A stretch of 38,499 bases of DNA from Methylococcaceae bacterium (lineage in GTDB: Bacteria; Pseudomonadota; Gammaproteobacteria; Methylococcales; Methylomonadaceae), in the NCBI GenBank assembly GCA_012965425.1, contig DTSI01000066.1:27666-66164 (forward strand), given 5' to 3'. The stretch's first letter is position 1. Each line of letters begins with the position of its first letter. A program made the translations under genes and the position numbers. The notes under the pieces are model-generated. The model was not told the origin of the DNA. It searched no databases and saw nothing but the letters and a program-made list of their open reading frames with translations. Positions 26,333 through 36,400 of this stretch are shown here, one piece after another.

Positions 26333-27244
26333 TTACAGTTCTATTTCAAGACCGTCGTAGGCCACTTCAATACCGGCTTGATCCAGAATTTGTCGTTGCT
26401 CTGAATCTTCATCTAAAATCGGGTTGGTATTGTTGATATGAATCAATATTTTTCGGGTATTGTCGATCGTATTGAGGGTTTCGAGCATGCCGCCGGGGCC
26501 TGATTGTGCCAAATGGCCCATATCTTGTGCGCGTTTAATACCGGCTTTCTGGCAGATCATTTCGTCATCGGTCCAAAAAGTCCCGTCTACTAACAGACAG
26601 TCAGCCGCTTCCATCGCGCGCATGACGTGCGGTTCAAATGCCCCTAAGCCCGGTGAATAGTAAACCTTTTTTCCCGTTGAAATTTGTTCAATAATCACCC
26701 CGACATTGTCGCCGTCATGCGGGTCGTGGCGGTGCGGTGAATACGGCGGTGCTTTACTTTTTAAGGCGTGGGTATAAAAACGTAAATCATCAATGCCGGC
26801 AATTTCAAAGCCACTGCCATCGACCGGAATCGGGTGGTGATTAACGGTGCAATAGTCAGCCAGCATATTAAAGAGCGGGAAGCCGGTGGTGAGATCTTGT
26901 CGGACCATTTCGCTACAGTAAATATCTAAAGGTTCCCCTTCGCGTAAGATGAGCAAACCGGTGGTATGGTCAATCTGACTGTCCATGAGCATGATCGCTT
27001 TAATACCGGTGTCGCGGATACCTTGTTTGGGTTGTATTGCAGGAAAGGTTTCTAACTGCGTGCGAATATCCGGAGAAGCATTAATCAGGAGCCAGTTAGT
27101 GTCATCGGTACTGACAGCAATTGATGACTGGGTACGGGCTTTGGCGTTGATATCGTTGTGTCGCAACCGACGGCAATTATCGCAGTTGCAGTTCCATTGA
27201 GGAAAACCGCCGCCGGCGCCGGAACCTAATACTCTTATTTTCAT
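26333..27244 (-). CDS. pqqB: PQQ biosynthesis hydroxylase PqqB
   Basis: A 303-residue PqqB of metallo-beta-lactamase fold. It is an iron-dependent hydroxylase acting on the Glu-Tyr dipeptide intermediate. The opening [19 protein letters not shown] (about 6-24) contains the structural Cys site, and the core has [17 protein letters not shown] (about 86-102) and [12 protein letters not shown] (about 207-218). These match PqqB throughout. It follows pqqA by 133 nt, and that gap contains a strong terminator hairpin (27332-27360). Lower expression of pqqBCDE than of pqqA is the likely outcome. Confidence 0.96.
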   Translation of the reverse strand: MKIRVLGSGAGGGFPQWNCNCDNCRRLRHNDINAKARTQSSIAVSTDDTNWLLINASPDIRTQLETFPAIQPKQGIRDTGIKAIMLMDSQIDHTTGLLILREGEPLDIYCSEMVRQDLTTGFPLFNMLADYCTVNHHPIPVDGSGFEIAGIDDLRFYTHALKSKAPPYSPHRHDPHDGDNVGVIIEQISTGKKVYYSPGLGAFEPHVMRAMEAADCLLVDGTFWTDDEMICQKAGIKRAQDMGHLAQSGPGGMLETLNTIDNTRKILIHINNTNPILDEDSEQRQILDQAGIEVAYDGLEIEL

Positions 27245-27331
27245 ATTTTAAATCCTAAATAAATGCGATGGGTCAGTCAATGTAGAGGCTGAATGATACT
27301 ATGGGGAGGGTTAAAGAATAAAGAGAGCAAT

Positions 27332-27360
27332 AAAAAAAGGGGCTCACGGAGCCCCTTTTT
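27332..27360 (-). terminator. Terminator/attenuator between pqqA and pqqB
   Basis: A 12-bp perfect stem (AAAAAGGGGCTC and its complement) with a 3-base loop lies between pqqA and pqqB. On the minus strand it is followed by seven T. It should end most pqqA transcripts, so a high ratio of PqqA peptide to enzymes would result, with read-through feeding pqqBCDE. Confidence 0.88.
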
Positions 27361-27377
27361 AACAAGCCGTTAATCGA

Positions 27378-27452
27378 TTAACGGTTGTTGATATACATAG
27401 TCACTTCGAAACCAAAACGAAGATCTGTGTAACTTGGTGTTTCCCATTTCAT
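27378..27452 (-). CDS. pqqA: PQQ precursor peptide PqqA
   Basis: A 24-codon gene for the PqqA substrate peptide. The sequence opens MKWETPSYTDLRFGFEVTMY and ends INNR. Glu16 and Tyr20 are the two residues joined by PqqE and turned into PQQ; the E-V-T-M-Y spacing (E-x3-Y) is exact. GGAGG lies 8 nt before the ATG, an ideal ribosome binding site. A terminator follows 18 nt downstream. It is the first gene of the pqq operon, on the minus strand, and too short for usual gene finders. Confidence 0.97.
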   Translation of the reverse strand: MKWETPSYTDLRFGFEVTMYINNR

Positions 27453-27511
27453 GGTATATACCTCCAAAATTTTTATTATTTAAGCTAGCTTGATCAAGAA
27501 AGCTACCCGTG

Positions 27512-27540
27512 AGTATACGATGAAAAAATTGAGAACGCAA
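27512..27540 (-). promoter_or_regulatory. Candidate promoter of pqqA
   Basis: On the minus strand, TTGCGT (27535-27540) and TATACT (27512-27517) are 17 nt apart, giving a leader of about 50 nt. The leader contains two overlapping 10-base palindromes, AAGCTAGCTT and CTTGATCAAG (27482-27499). The -10 box is good and the -35 box weak, so an activator may be involved. Confidence 0.45.
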
Positions 27541-27709
27541 TGTTGAGTTAGGACGATTACTCCGCTTGTTGTCGGTTTAAGAGTTAAGGGTCGGCGATGG
27601 TTTTGTGCTTTCAGTGAAGTCATTGATTGTTTTTTATAATATAACACTTGAAGTATTAGGGCTAGTCAGGTTATAGTTCCGCGGATATAATTTTTTGGAG
27701 TTTTTATAG

Positions 27710-27919
27710 ATGTTCGGTGAGGTTATTTTTGTAACGCTGGCTATGTTTTTAGCCGCTTTTGTTATTTGTATCCCGTTTGGTTTTTTTATCTACGCTTTTG
27801 AAAAAGACCCGAAACAACCGTTTGGTGAGGTGCACGGTGCCAGTCACGGGATGGGACCGGTACTCGCTAAGATTGATCCTTTTTTACAAAAATGGTTAGC
27901 GCAGAAAAAAAACGGCTGA
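27710..27919 (+). CDS. Small single-pass membrane protein, unknown function
   Basis: A 69-residue product with one N-terminal hydrophobic helix (about residues 4-29, VIFVTLAMFLAAFVICIPFGFFIYAF in part) and a soluble tail containing KDPKQPFGEVHGASHGMGP and ending KKNG. GGAG precedes the ATG by 9 nt. I do not recognise a family. It is divergent from pqqA and convergent with the moeB-like gene. The helix, the good ribosome binding site and an uninterrupted frame between real genes support it. The two His in the tail (HGASHG) could bind a metal, which is speculation. Confidence 0.65.
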   Translation: MFGEVIFVTLAMFLAAFVICIPFGFFIYAFEKDPKQPFGEVHGASHGMGPVLAKIDPFLQKWLAQKKNG

Positions 27920-27957
27920 ATACGTCGTGGCTCCACAATAAGGTCATGCCTAAGCTG

Positions 27958-28704
27958 TCAGCGTTGACTACAGGTTGGGCACAGTGGGTTCTTCTTTAGG
28001 GTCAGGCTATTCCATTCCATGGTTAAGCCATCAAGCAATAATAGCCGACCGGTCACGGTTTTCCCGATTCCGACAATCACTTTAAGGGCTTCTAAGGCCT
28101 GCATGGATCCGATGATACCGGTGATGGGGGCGATGACCCCATGGGTGGCGCAGTTTTGTTGTTCGTCGTCGGACTCCTGATACAGGCAGTTATAACACGG
28201 ACTTTCAGCATGCCCCGGAGTAAAGACTGACAGTTGCCCTTCAAAGCGAATAGCAGCGCCGGAAATAAGCGGTGTCTGGTGCTTGACACAGGCTCTGTTA
28301 ATCGCAAAACGAGTCTTAAAGTTATCGCTGCAATCGAGTACGATATCTGCCTTTTTAACTTCTTCCAGTAACTGATTGCCCGCCAATCGTTCATTTTTAG
28401 CGATAACTTGTGTTTCAGGATTTAAGCTTTTCAGTGTTTGTGCACTTGAAAAAACCTTATCAGTCCCAATATCTTCAGTATGGTGAGTAATTTGGCGTTG
28501 GAGGTTGGACAGATCGACAACATCATCGTCATACAGGGTGATGTGACCCACTCCCGCGGCAGCCAGATAAAGGGTGGCAGGGCAACCCAAGCCACCGGCA
28601 CCAATCGTGAGTATGCGGCTGTTTAGGATGCGTTGTTGGCCGTCAATATCGATTTGCGGCAACATGATCTGGCGGCTATAACGTAATAATTGCTGGTCAT
28701 TCAT
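27958..28704 (-). CDS. moeB: MoeB/ThiF-family adenylyltransferase
   Basis: A 248-residue E1-like enzyme. MoeB adenylates the C-terminal Gly-Gly of MoaD for molybdopterin synthesis; the closely related ThiF acts on ThiS. The ATP site is TIGAGGLGC (33-41) with RYSRQI (8-13) and DLSNLQRQ (64-71). The zinc ligands are C170/C173 (CYNC) and C242/C245 (CPTC). Length and start at M-N-D-Q-Q match E. coli MoeB (249). The frame is open to 28788, but that extension would run through the groES promoter and CIRCE, so the start at 28704 is chosen. Whether it serves MoaD, ThiS or both cannot be told from sequence; moeA and moaD are not nearby. Confidence 0.88.
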   Translation of the reverse strand: MNDQQLLRYSRQIMLPQIDIDGQQRILNSRILTIGAGGLGCPATLYLAAAGVGHITLYDDDVVDLSNLQRQITHHTEDIGTDKVFSSAQTLKSLNPETQVIAKNERLAGNQLLEEVKKADIVLDCSDNFKTRFAINRACVKHQTPLISGAAIRFEGQLSVFTPGHAESPCYNCLYQESDDEQQNCATHGVIAPITGIIGSMQALEALKVIVGIGKTVTGRLLLLDGLTMEWNSLTLKKNPLCPTCSQR

Positions 28705-28750
28705 GATCGGGTGATTGGCTAAAGAGAGAGCCCAAATAATGCCAAAATAC

Positions 28751-28778
28751 TTGACAGACTGCAAAAGATAGTTATTAT
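28751..28778 (+). promoter_or_regulatory. groESL promoter
   Basis: The -35 box is a perfect TTGACA (28751-28756), and the -10 box TATTAT (28773-28778) follows after 16 nt. It overlaps the edge of the CIRCE operator, so a repressor bound there would block initiation. Confidence 0.8.
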
Positions 28779-28804
28779 TAGCACTCATTGATGTCGAGTG
28801 CTAA
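28778..28804 (+). promoter_or_regulatory. CIRCE operator (HrcA binding site) of groESL
   Basis: TTAGCACTC, nine bases, then GAGTGCTAA: a perfect match to the CIRCE consensus with 9-9-9 spacing. It is 50 nt before the groES ATG. The heat-shock repressor HrcA binds this element and is released at high temperature, so groESL should be HrcA-controlled here, unlike the sigma-32-only control in E. coli. Confidence 0.95.
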
Positions 28805-28854
28805 TTGCATTTGAAGCTAAAAAGTAATTGTTTAATTTTAATTAGGAGAAGTTG

Positions 28855-29142
28855 ATGGGAATACGTCCGTTACACGACAGAGTAATTGTCAAACGTGTTG
28901 AAGAAGAAACAACCTCAGCAGGAGGCATTGTGCTTCCAGGTTCAGCAGCAGAGAAGCCCAGTGAAGGCACTGTGTTGGCTGTAGGCAATGGTAAAGTTCT
29001 TGATAATGGCGACGTTCGTGCACTTGATGTAAAAGTTGGCGATAGAGTGTTGTTTGGAAAATACTCCGGCAACGAAGTCAAAGTTGATGGCGATGATCTA
29101 ATCGTTATGCGTGAAGAAGACATCATGGGTGTTTTGGACTAA
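28855..29142 (+). CDS. groES: Co-chaperonin GroES
   Basis: A 95-residue GroES forms the heptameric lid of the GroEL chamber. The opening [21 protein letters not shown] and the mobile-loop GGIVLPGSA (about 23-31) are conserved, as is the ending [15 protein letters not shown]. The ATG at 28855 has AGGAG 6 nt upstream; a TTG one codon earlier is rejected. It is the first gene of groESL, behind a CIRCE-controlled promoter, and groEL follows 56 nt later. Confidence 0.98.
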   Translation: MGIRPLHDRVIVKRVEEETTSAGGIVLPGSAAEKPSEGTVLAVGNGKVLDNGDVRALDVKVGDRVLFGKYSGNEVKVDGDDLIVMREEDIMGVLD

Positions 29143-29180
29143 GTGTCGCGCTTGATTTACCTGATAAGAATATTAATTAA

Positions 29181-30851
<1,671 letters not shown>

Positions 30852-30917
30852 TGTCAGTCCGTCAGTCTTTGGGTGATTAGTAAGTAATCTGAACGACAGA
30901 CTGTTCTACTTTAAAGA

Positions 30918-30961
30918 AGCAGTGCGAGAAAATCGAATGATTTTTGCGCGCTGCTTTTTTT
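30918..30961 (+). terminator. Rho-independent terminator of groESL
   Basis: A 17-bp stem with minor wobbles and one mismatch (AGCAGTGCG...AAAATC against GATTTTTGCGCGCTGCT), loop GAAT, and a run of seven T. The remaining bases up to 31157 hold no supported gene. Confidence 0.88.
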
Positions 30962-31157
30962 ATGTCCGATAGTTAATGACGGGGTGTTATTGGTCGTGAC
31001 AAACTTAAGATGATCAACGTAGATAAGTGCGGTGAAAAAAGTGACACCTTATCGTGATGGAAAAAATAACAGGGTGATTTTTTATTCATTGCCACCGATG
31101 GTTCTCAAATTTTAAAAGGTTTCTTTAAGATCTTTGTTTAATGGATAGGAGTGGTTT

Positions 31158-31508
31158 ATGAAAAAGCAATTAGCGGCTTTGTTCTTAATGATGGTGATGA
31201 TGGGGCCAGCAGGGACGGCCGTTGCCGGCGGTCATTCTAACGTTATCGTTTCTACTGCCGTCGGCATGGTGAAACTGCCTTTTAAGATAGTGGGCGGTGT
31301 GGTGGGCGGTCTTGTCGGCGCCATAACGGGAGGTTCTCAAGGTGTTGTGGATGTCTGGTCATCAATTAACGAAGAACATGCGACCAATCCTTTGTTGGTA
31401 CTGCCTGTCGGTGTCATTGGTCTTGTTTATGCGGTTCCTGTCGGGTTGGCAACCGGTGCGCCCTCGGGTGCGATAGAAACGGCTCAAGTCGGTTTTAACT
31501 GGATGTAA
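31158..31508 (+). CDS. Exported small glycine-zipper protein, unknown function
   Basis: A 116-residue protein with a signal peptide (about 1-23; MKKQLAALFLMMVMM then AVA-GG). The mature part contains a Gly-rich helix GGVVGGLVGAITGG (about 47-60) with GxxxG spacing, as in glycine-zipper proteins that insert into membranes or form pores. A second hydrophobic stretch, LLVLPVGVIGLVYAVPVGLA, is at about 78-98. AGGAG lies about 8 nt before the ATG. I do not recognise a family name. It stands alone between groEL and the lipA terminator region. Export and membrane association are likely; role is not known. Confidence 0.7.
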   Translation: MKKQLAALFLMMVMMGPAGTAVAGGHSNVIVSTAVGMVKLPFKIVGGVVGGLVGAITGGSQGVVDVWSSINEEHATNPLLVLPVGVIGLVYAVPVGLATGAPSGAIETAQVGFNWM

Positions 31509-31545
31509 CGTAACGATCTGAAAATTGCATTAACAGTCAGAGTCG

Positions 31546-31575
31546 CTCCAGTCGGTAACGGTTGGAGGCTTTTTT
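31546..31575 (+). terminator. Terminator after the small exported protein
   Basis: A 9-bp stem (31546-31554 with 31559-31567, two G-U pairs), loop GTAA, followed by CT and a T run. It lies in the gap between two convergent genes (the exported protein and lipA). Confidence 0.7.
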
Positions 31576-31616
31576 ATAGCCAAAGACACTGTTTTTCGGT
31601 GCTCGTGGGATTAATG

Positions 31617-32585
31617 TTAAGCGATGTCTTTGGCCTGCAAGTCAGCATGATAGGAAGACCGTACTAACGGTGCACTGGCGACCTGAGCGAAGCCCAGTTG
31701 CCGGGCATAGTTGCCAAATTGTTCAAATTCTTCCGGCGTGTAATAGCGCTGTACAGCCAAGTGGTCGGGGCTGGGTTGAAGGTATTGACCCAAGGTCAGC
31801 ATGGAGCAACCATGATCCAGCAGATCGGTCATCACTTGATGGACTTCTTCCGGTATTTCGCCAAGGCCCAGCATAAGGCCTGATTTAGTGACAATGCTCG
31901 GGTGTTGTTGTCGGTGTAATTGCAGCAGTTTTAACGAGTCCTGATAGTCGGCACCGGGGCGAGATTGTTTGTAAAGCCTTGGGACGGTTTCTAAATTATG
32001 ATTAAACACGTCGCAAGGGTGGGCGGCTAATTTTTCCAGGGCAACGTCTATGCGGCCTCGAAAATCAGGGACCAGAATTTCTATTTTTGTAGTCGGTGTT
32101 GTTTCACGAATAGCACGAATACAGGCGGCAAAATGACTGGCGCCACCGTCTCTTAAGTCGTCACGATCAACGGAGGTAATGACCACGTATTTAAGATCCA
32201 TGGCTTCGATGGATTCAGCAAGGTGCAGGGGTTCACCTAGGTCTAAGGGTAACGGTTTGCCATGGGCCACATCACAAAAGGGACAGCGACGGGTACACAA
32301 ATCGCCCATGATCATAAACGTAGCAGTACCGTGTTGAAAACATTCGGCTAGGTTAGGGCACGCGGCCTCTTCACAAACGCTGTGTAATTGTTTTTCGCGT
32401 AAAATCTTTTTTATTTGATTAACCTTATTACCAACCGGTATTTTGACTCGAATCCAATCGGGTTTGCGCAGGGTTTCGATCGTTTTATCAACTTTGACCG
32501 GAATACGGGCCAGTTTGCTGTCATTGCGTTGATGGCTGTCTGGGGTGGCTCTTGAGGGCGCTTGGAAAGGGGCTTTTGAGGTCAT
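31617..32585 (-). CDS. lipA: Lipoyl synthase LipA
   Basis: LipA inserts two sulfur atoms into protein-bound octanoate to make lipoate. The 322-residue sequence has both Fe-S clusters: the auxiliary cluster Cys71, Cys76 and Cys82 ([12 protein letters not shown]) and the radical SAM triad Cys97, Cys101 and Cys104 (CTRRCPFC). The C-terminal RSSYHA (309-314) supplies the Ser ligand. It overlaps the lipB stop by 4 nt, so octanoyl transfer and sulfur insertion are made together. Confidence 0.98.
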   Translation of the reverse strand: MTSKAPFQAPSRATPDSHQRNDSKLARIPVKVDKTIETLRKPDWIRVKIPVGNKVNQIKKILREKQLHSVCEEAACPNLAECFQHGTATFMIMGDLCTRRCPFCDVAHGKPLPLDLGEPLHLAESIEAMDLKYVVITSVDRDDLRDGGASHFAACIRAIRETTPTTKIEILVPDFRGRIDVALEKLAAHPCDVFNHNLETVPRLYKQSRPGADYQDSLKLLQLHRQQHPSIVTKSGLMLGLGEIPEEVHQVMTDLLDHGCSMLTLGQYLQPSPDHLAVQRYYTPEEFEQFGNYARQLGFAQVASAPLVRSSYHADLQAKDIA

Positions 32586-33196
32586 GATAATTGTTGGTAA
32601 ATAGAGTGAACTAACGGGATAGCCAGTTCATCGTTATTGATTGAAACATTGTGATTGATGAGTTGTGTCATTTCAAGGTTTTTAAAACCACAGGGGTTAA
32701 TAGCGGTGAACGGTGTCAGATCCATATTATTATTAAGGCTTAAACCGTGATAACTACATCCGTTGCGAATTCTTAAACCCACGGAGCCTATTTTTTTTTG
32801 GTTGATATAAGTGCCGGGCGCCTCAGCTTTGGCATAGGCTAAAAGACCGTATTGTTTGAGCGTGTCGATCATGGCGGTTTCCAGCAAGGTGACCAGGGAT
32901 CGAACACCCATGTTATGGCGGGTCAGGTCGATAAGGGTATAAACAACTAATTGTCCCGGACCATGGTAGGTGACTTGACCACCGCGGTCGGTGGTAATCA
33001 CGGGAATGGCGGTCGGTTTTAACAGATGTTCTCGTTTGCCATTGAGTCCTAGCGTGTAAACAGGCGGGTGTTCAACAATCCAGAGCTCATCAGCCGTTTC
33101 AGCGCACCGGTTTTGGGTGAAGTCGCACATGGCCTGAAAACTGTCGTTATAGTCTTGAAGTCCTAAGTTTCGAACAATAGGCTGTTGTTCGGTCAT
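32582..33196 (-). CDS. lipB: Octanoyltransferase LipB
   Basis: LipB moves octanoate from acyl carrier protein to lipoyl domains. The 204-residue sequence has the catalytic Cys169 ([15 protein letters not shown]) and Lys135 ([12 protein letters not shown]), and the substrate-pocket [16 protein letters not shown] (71-86). The ATG follows the ybeD stop directly, and the stop overlaps lipA by 4 nt. It is part of a tight run ybeD-lipB-lipA. Confidence 0.97.
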   Translation of the reverse strand: MTEQQPIVRNLGLQDYNDSFQAMCDFTQNRCAETADELWIVEHPPVYTLGLNGKREHLLKPTAIPVITTDRGGQVTYHGPGQLVVYTLIDLTRHNMGVRSLVTLLETAMIDTLKQYGLLAYAKAEAPGTYINQKKIGSVGLRIRNGCSYHGLSLNNNMDLTPFTAINPCGFKNLEMTQLINHNVSINNDELAIPLVHSIYQQLS

Positions 33197-33463
33197 TTAA
33201 AGCGCCATTACAATAGCATCACAGTCGGTGAGGTCGTGGTAAATAGCATCAAGTTGCACTTGGCTGGTGGCCACGATCGTTACGGTCAGTGCGGTGTATT
33301 TGCCGTTTTTGCTGGGTCGAGATTTGACCGTGCTTTTATCAATTTCTGCGACATGGTTTTGGATGATAGTTAAGACGGTGTCTTTAAGTGTTGGGCTAGA
33401 ATGACCAACGACCTTAAGTGCAAAGGAGCAAGGAAAATCCAGTAAGCTTGTGTGTTCAGTCAT
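33197..33463 (-). CDS. ybeD: YbeD/DUF493 family protein
   Basis: An 88-residue protein with an ACT-like fold, of the YbeD (DUF493) family. Characteristic stretches are LLDFPCSFALKVVG (about 7-20) and KYTALTVTIVATSQVQLDAIYHDL (about 55-78, in part), with a C-terminal CDAIVMAL. The molecular role is unknown, though it is nearly always beside lipB. The start at 33463 is chosen because the open frame before it lies inside dat and is not conserved. It overlaps the dat stop by 8 nt and abuts lipB. Confidence 0.92.
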   Translation of the reverse strand: MTEHTSLLDFPCSFALKVVGHSSPTLKDTVLTIIQNHVAEIDKSTVKSRPSKNGKYTALTVTIVATSQVQLDAIYHDLTDCDAIVMAL

Positions 33464-34304
33464 GTTTTTTTTTCTCTTGAAAGAGGCTGTTGATGGTGTG
33501 CCATAAAGGACCAATAGTACCGGTACCCACCAAGAGTGAATCAAGCTCTGTGACTGGAATGATTTCCCGGGTTGAACTGGATAACCAAATTTCATCGGCT
33601 TGCTGAAGTGTTTCAGTCGTTATTGCCGTTTCTTGAAAAGGAATGTTTTGGTGTTGGATTAATTCAATGATTACTTTACGGGTGATGCCGGGCAGAATAT
33701 TGCTGTTTTGGGGAGGGGTTAAAATAACACCGTTTTTAACCACAAAAATATTGCTTGCAGCGCCTTCAAGAACCAGATCATTTTTAATTAAAATGGCTTC
33801 GGCACACTGTTGGTCCAGTGCTTCTTGCCGCAGTAAAATATTGGCAAGTAGTGTCGTTGCTTTAACATGGCATAAGTTCCAGCGGGTATCTTCGATGGTG
33901 AGAGCCTTACTGCCGCAAGGTAAATGTTCAGTTAGTGCCATCTCAGCACTCATGGCAAAAATAGTCGGTACCAGATCGTTTGAAAAACCATGGTCACGTT
34001 TTGGCGTGACCCCGCGGGTAATTTGTAAATAGATATATTGATTTTTGTTAGGGTCTAACAAGGGTTGGAAGATTTCAAGCCACTGCTGTTTGCTATGCGG
34101 TTGAATCATCCGAATGCTTTCAAGGCTTCTTTTAAGGCGGTTTAAGTGGTCATCAAGAGAGAAGAGCCTGCCTTGATAACTGGGAATAACTTCATAGACG
34201 CCATCACCAAATAAAAACCCCCGATCTAAAACAGATATTTTTGCATCACACAGGGGTTGGTAATGGCCGTTTAAATAAACGAGAGATTGATCCAGTGGCA
34301 TCAT
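33456..34304 (-). CDS. dat: Class IV aminotransferase (D-alanine/branched-chain type)
   Basis: A 282-residue fold-type IV PLP enzyme. The Schiff-base Lys is Lys148 (HVKATTLLANILLRQEA), and Glu180 in VLEGAASNIFVV contacts the PLP pyridine nitrogen. SVLDRGFLFGDGVYEVI (about 24-40) is the classic D-amino-acid aminotransferase opening. D-alanine aminotransferase is the likeliest activity, as it follows dacA, a D-Ala carboxypeptidase; a branched-chain or aminodeoxychorismate-lyase role cannot be excluded by sequence alone. It begins 3 nt after the dacA stop and overlaps ybeD by 8 nt. Confidence 0.85.
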   Translation of the reverse strand: MMPLDQSLVYLNGHYQPLCDAKISVLDRGFLFGDGVYEVIPSYQGRLFSLDDHLNRLKRSLESIRMIQPHSKQQWLEIFQPLLDPNKNQYIYLQITRGVTPKRDHGFSNDLVPTIFAMSAEMALTEHLPCGSKALTIEDTRWNLCHVKATTLLANILLRQEALDQQCAEAILIKNDLVLEGAASNIFVVKNGVILTPPQNSNILPGITRKVIIELIQHQNIPFQETAITTETLQQADEIWLSSSTREIIPVTELDSLLVGTGTIGPLWHTINSLFQEKKKHD

Positions 34305-34307
34305 TGT

Positions 34308-35477
34308 TTATTGCGTTTTCAACAGTACGGTATCGTAGAGTTTTTGAAAAATACTGCCGATCGCAATAGGGCTTAAGGCGACCAGTGGTTTTTGAATGAT
34401 GGTTTCATCTTGTAAGGTAATAGCGATAGAACCAAAAGTCTGGCCGGCGCCCACGGGTGCAATGATTCTTGAATCAACTGACATGACAGCTTTTAGGTCA
34501 TCGTAATGACGTCTTGGAACCGTGACATAGAGATCATCGTTTATGCCTAAGGGCAAAGTGTTAGTTTCGCCCTTCCAAACTTTGACTTCGGTGAGTTTTT
34601 GATGCGCGTCGTAGAGTTTATGCGTTTCAAAAAATCGAAAGCCATAATTTAATAGGTTCTGATTTTCACGGGCTCTGGCATTTTGATTGTGGGTGCCCAT
34701 GACCACTGAAATTAAGCGCATTGTGTTGCGCTTCGCAGAGGCGACAAGGCAATAACCTGCTCTTTCGGTATAACCGGTTTTAATGCCATCGACAGAGTCA
34801 TCGCGCCACAGTAGTCTGTTACGATTATTTTGTTTTATATTGTTAAAAGTAAAGTCTTTTTCTTTGAACCACTGGTAGTAGTCTGGAAATTCACGGATTA
34901 ATGCCTGACTTAAAATAGCCAAGTCATGCGCAGTTGTATAGTGGTTCTTGGCGGGTAGTCCGGTGCTGTTATGGAAATTACTATTGATCATGCCCAGTCG
35001 TTTGGCGTGTTGGTTCATTAACCGGGCAAAGGTTTCTTCGTCGCCTGCGACATGCTCAGCTAAGGCAACACTGGCATCATTACCGGATTGAATAATGATA
35101 CCTTTAAGTAGGTCTTCTACACTGACATGCTTGTTGACCTCGACAAACATTTTTGATCCCGGTGTTTTCCAGGCTTTTTTGCTGATGATGACGGGTTCAT
35201 CAAGCGTTAATTGGCCGGCTTGTAATTCCTGAAAAATAACATAAGTAGACATTATTTTAGTCAGGCTGGCCGGAGCCAGACGATCATCTGCATTTTTCTC
35301 AGTAAGAATTTGGCCGCTGTCAAAGTCCATGAGGAAATAACCGCGAGCAGCAATCCTAGGGCTGGCGGGGATGATCAGGTTGTTAGCCGCCAGTAAAGGA
35401 GTCGGTAAAAAAGACAGCAGCAGGTAAAGGGCCAAGGATTTACCTGACGAAAAAACTCGGTTTGTTATAAATAGCAT
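34308..35477 (-). CDS. dacA: D-alanyl-D-alanine carboxypeptidase DacA (PBP5/6-type)
   Basis: A 389-residue low-molecular-mass penicillin-binding protein that removes the terminal D-Ala from peptidoglycan stem peptides. Signal peptide at about 1-30. Active-site motifs are SLTK (Ser71, Lys74), SGN (131-133) and KTG (233-235). A C-terminal beta domain (about 290-370) and a short amphipathic tail (LSPIAIGSIFQKLYDTVLL) follow, the latter anchoring PBP5 to the membrane surface. It is in the rodA-mltB-rlpA-dacA cluster but 119 nt after rlpA; a likely separate promoter lies in that gap. Confidence 0.97.
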   Translation of the reverse strand: MLFITNRVFSSGKSLALYLLLSFLPTPLLAANNLIIPASPRIAARGYFLMDFDSGQILTEKNADDRLAPASLTKIMSTYVIFQELQAGQLTLDEPVIISKKAWKTPGSKMFVEVNKHVSVEDLLKGIIIQSGNDASVALAEHVAGDEETFARLMNQHAKRLGMINSNFHNSTGLPAKNHYTTAHDLAILSQALIREFPDYYQWFKEKDFTFNNIKQNNRNRLLWRDDSVDGIKTGYTERAGYCLVASAKRNTMRLISVVMGTHNQNARARENQNLLNYGFRFFETHKLYDAHQKLTEVKVWKGETNTLPLGINDDLYVTVPRRHYDDLKAVMSVDSRIIAPVGAGQTFGSIAITLQDETIIQKPLVALSPIAIGSIFQKLYDTVLLKTQ

Positions 35478-35569
35478 AAGCGTAAAAGTTTTTAAGGTAA
35501 AAAAAGGGATAAATTAATAGCGTTAGCTTGGGGTTTTATTAATTTAAAGGTTAGGTTTCTAAGGTGGCA

Positions 35570-35575
35570 ATTATA
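35570..35575 (-). promoter_or_regulatory. Candidate -10 box for dacA
   Basis: A perfect TATAAT on the minus strand, 92 nt upstream of the dacA start in the 119-nt rlpA-dacA gap. No convincing -35 box is seen at 16-18 nt, so this is tentative. Confidence 0.35.
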
Positions 35576-35596
35576 ACATGAGCCGATTATTGAAAG

Positions 35597-36400
35597 TTAC
35601 TCAGTTATAAAATGGAGTGCGGAATAACCGATTTTGCTGAGTCGTTGCATGAGTCGGTCGGCTTCATTGACAGAGACAATAGGGCCAAACTGAAGTTTAT
35701 GTATTATTAACCCTTGAGACTTCGACGTGGTTACGATACGTGATTTGGGTAAGTGTTTGTGGCTTAATTTTTGTTGTAGGTTTTGAGCATTCTCTAAGTG
35801 TTGAAAAGCACCGACTTGGAGATAAACGTTATTTTTTTTATCTCCAAGTCTGGAGGGGCGAGGTAAGTAAATGCTAGGTTTGGCGGTATTGATGGACTGA
35901 ATTCTAACAAATCCGGTTCCTTTTTTTAAAATGTCAAGTTTAGCCGCTGCGGTGTATGACAAGTCGATAAGACGGTTATCATGAAAAGGACCACGATCAT
36001 TGATACGAAGAATAACCGAGCGTTTATTGACCAGATTCGTGACTTTTACATAAGAAGGGATTGGCAGTGTTTTATGGGCTGCTGTCATCGCAAACATGTC
36101 ATAAGTCTCACCATTCGCTGTTTTTTTGCCATGAAATTTTGTGCCATACCAGGAAGCAACGCCTAAGGCCTGATAATTGTGACTGTGACCAAGGGTACGA
36201 TAGCGTTTACCAAGGACTTCATATTCAGGCGGGTTGCCGGCACGCGTTCGGGGTTCAAACCGTGGCGTGGCATTGGGTATAGCCATAATATTGGCAGGTA
36301 TAAAATCAGGCGGTTGGTCTGGCTCTGATAACAGTGGTACGGTGCAGCTATTAAGCGATAATAACATCGCCCCAGTGACCAGTTGGCTTGCTTTAGTCAT
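35597..36400 (-). CDS. rlpA: RlpA lipoprotein, septal peptidoglycan-cleaving protein
   Basis: A 267-residue rare lipoprotein A. The start at 36400 gives a lipoprotein signal with lipobox LNSC and lipidated Cys19 (MTKASQLVTGAMLLSLNSC). A double-psi beta-barrel domain follows (about 75-165) with VASWYGTKFHGKKTANGE and RINDRGPFHDNRLIDLS, which hold the lytic transglycosylase residues seen in active RlpA of Pseudomonas. A SPOR domain closes the chain (about 190-267), aiming it at denuded septal glycan. It overlaps the mltB stop by 8 nt. The frame stays open upstream, but those residues lie within mltB and lack a lipobox. Confidence 0.95.
   Translation of the reverse strand: MTKASQLVTGAMLLSLNSCTVPLLSEPDQPPDFIPANIMAIPNATPRFEPRTRAGNPPEYEVLGKRYRTLGHSHNYQALGVASWYGTKFHGKKTANGETYDMFAMTAAHKTLPIPSYVKVTNLVNKRSVILRINDRGPFHDNRLIDLSYTAAAKLDILKKGTGFVRIQSINTAKPSIYLPRPSRLGDKKNNVYLQVGAFQHLENAQNLQQKLSHKHLPKSRIVTTSKSQGLIIHKLQFGPIVSVNEADRLMQRLSKIGYSALHFITE

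Noticed and set aside
28705-28788. 28-residue N-terminal extension of the MoeB-like protein
   Set aside because: It would place the groES promoter and CIRCE in coding sequence and has no similarity to MoeB; the start at 28704 gives the family length.
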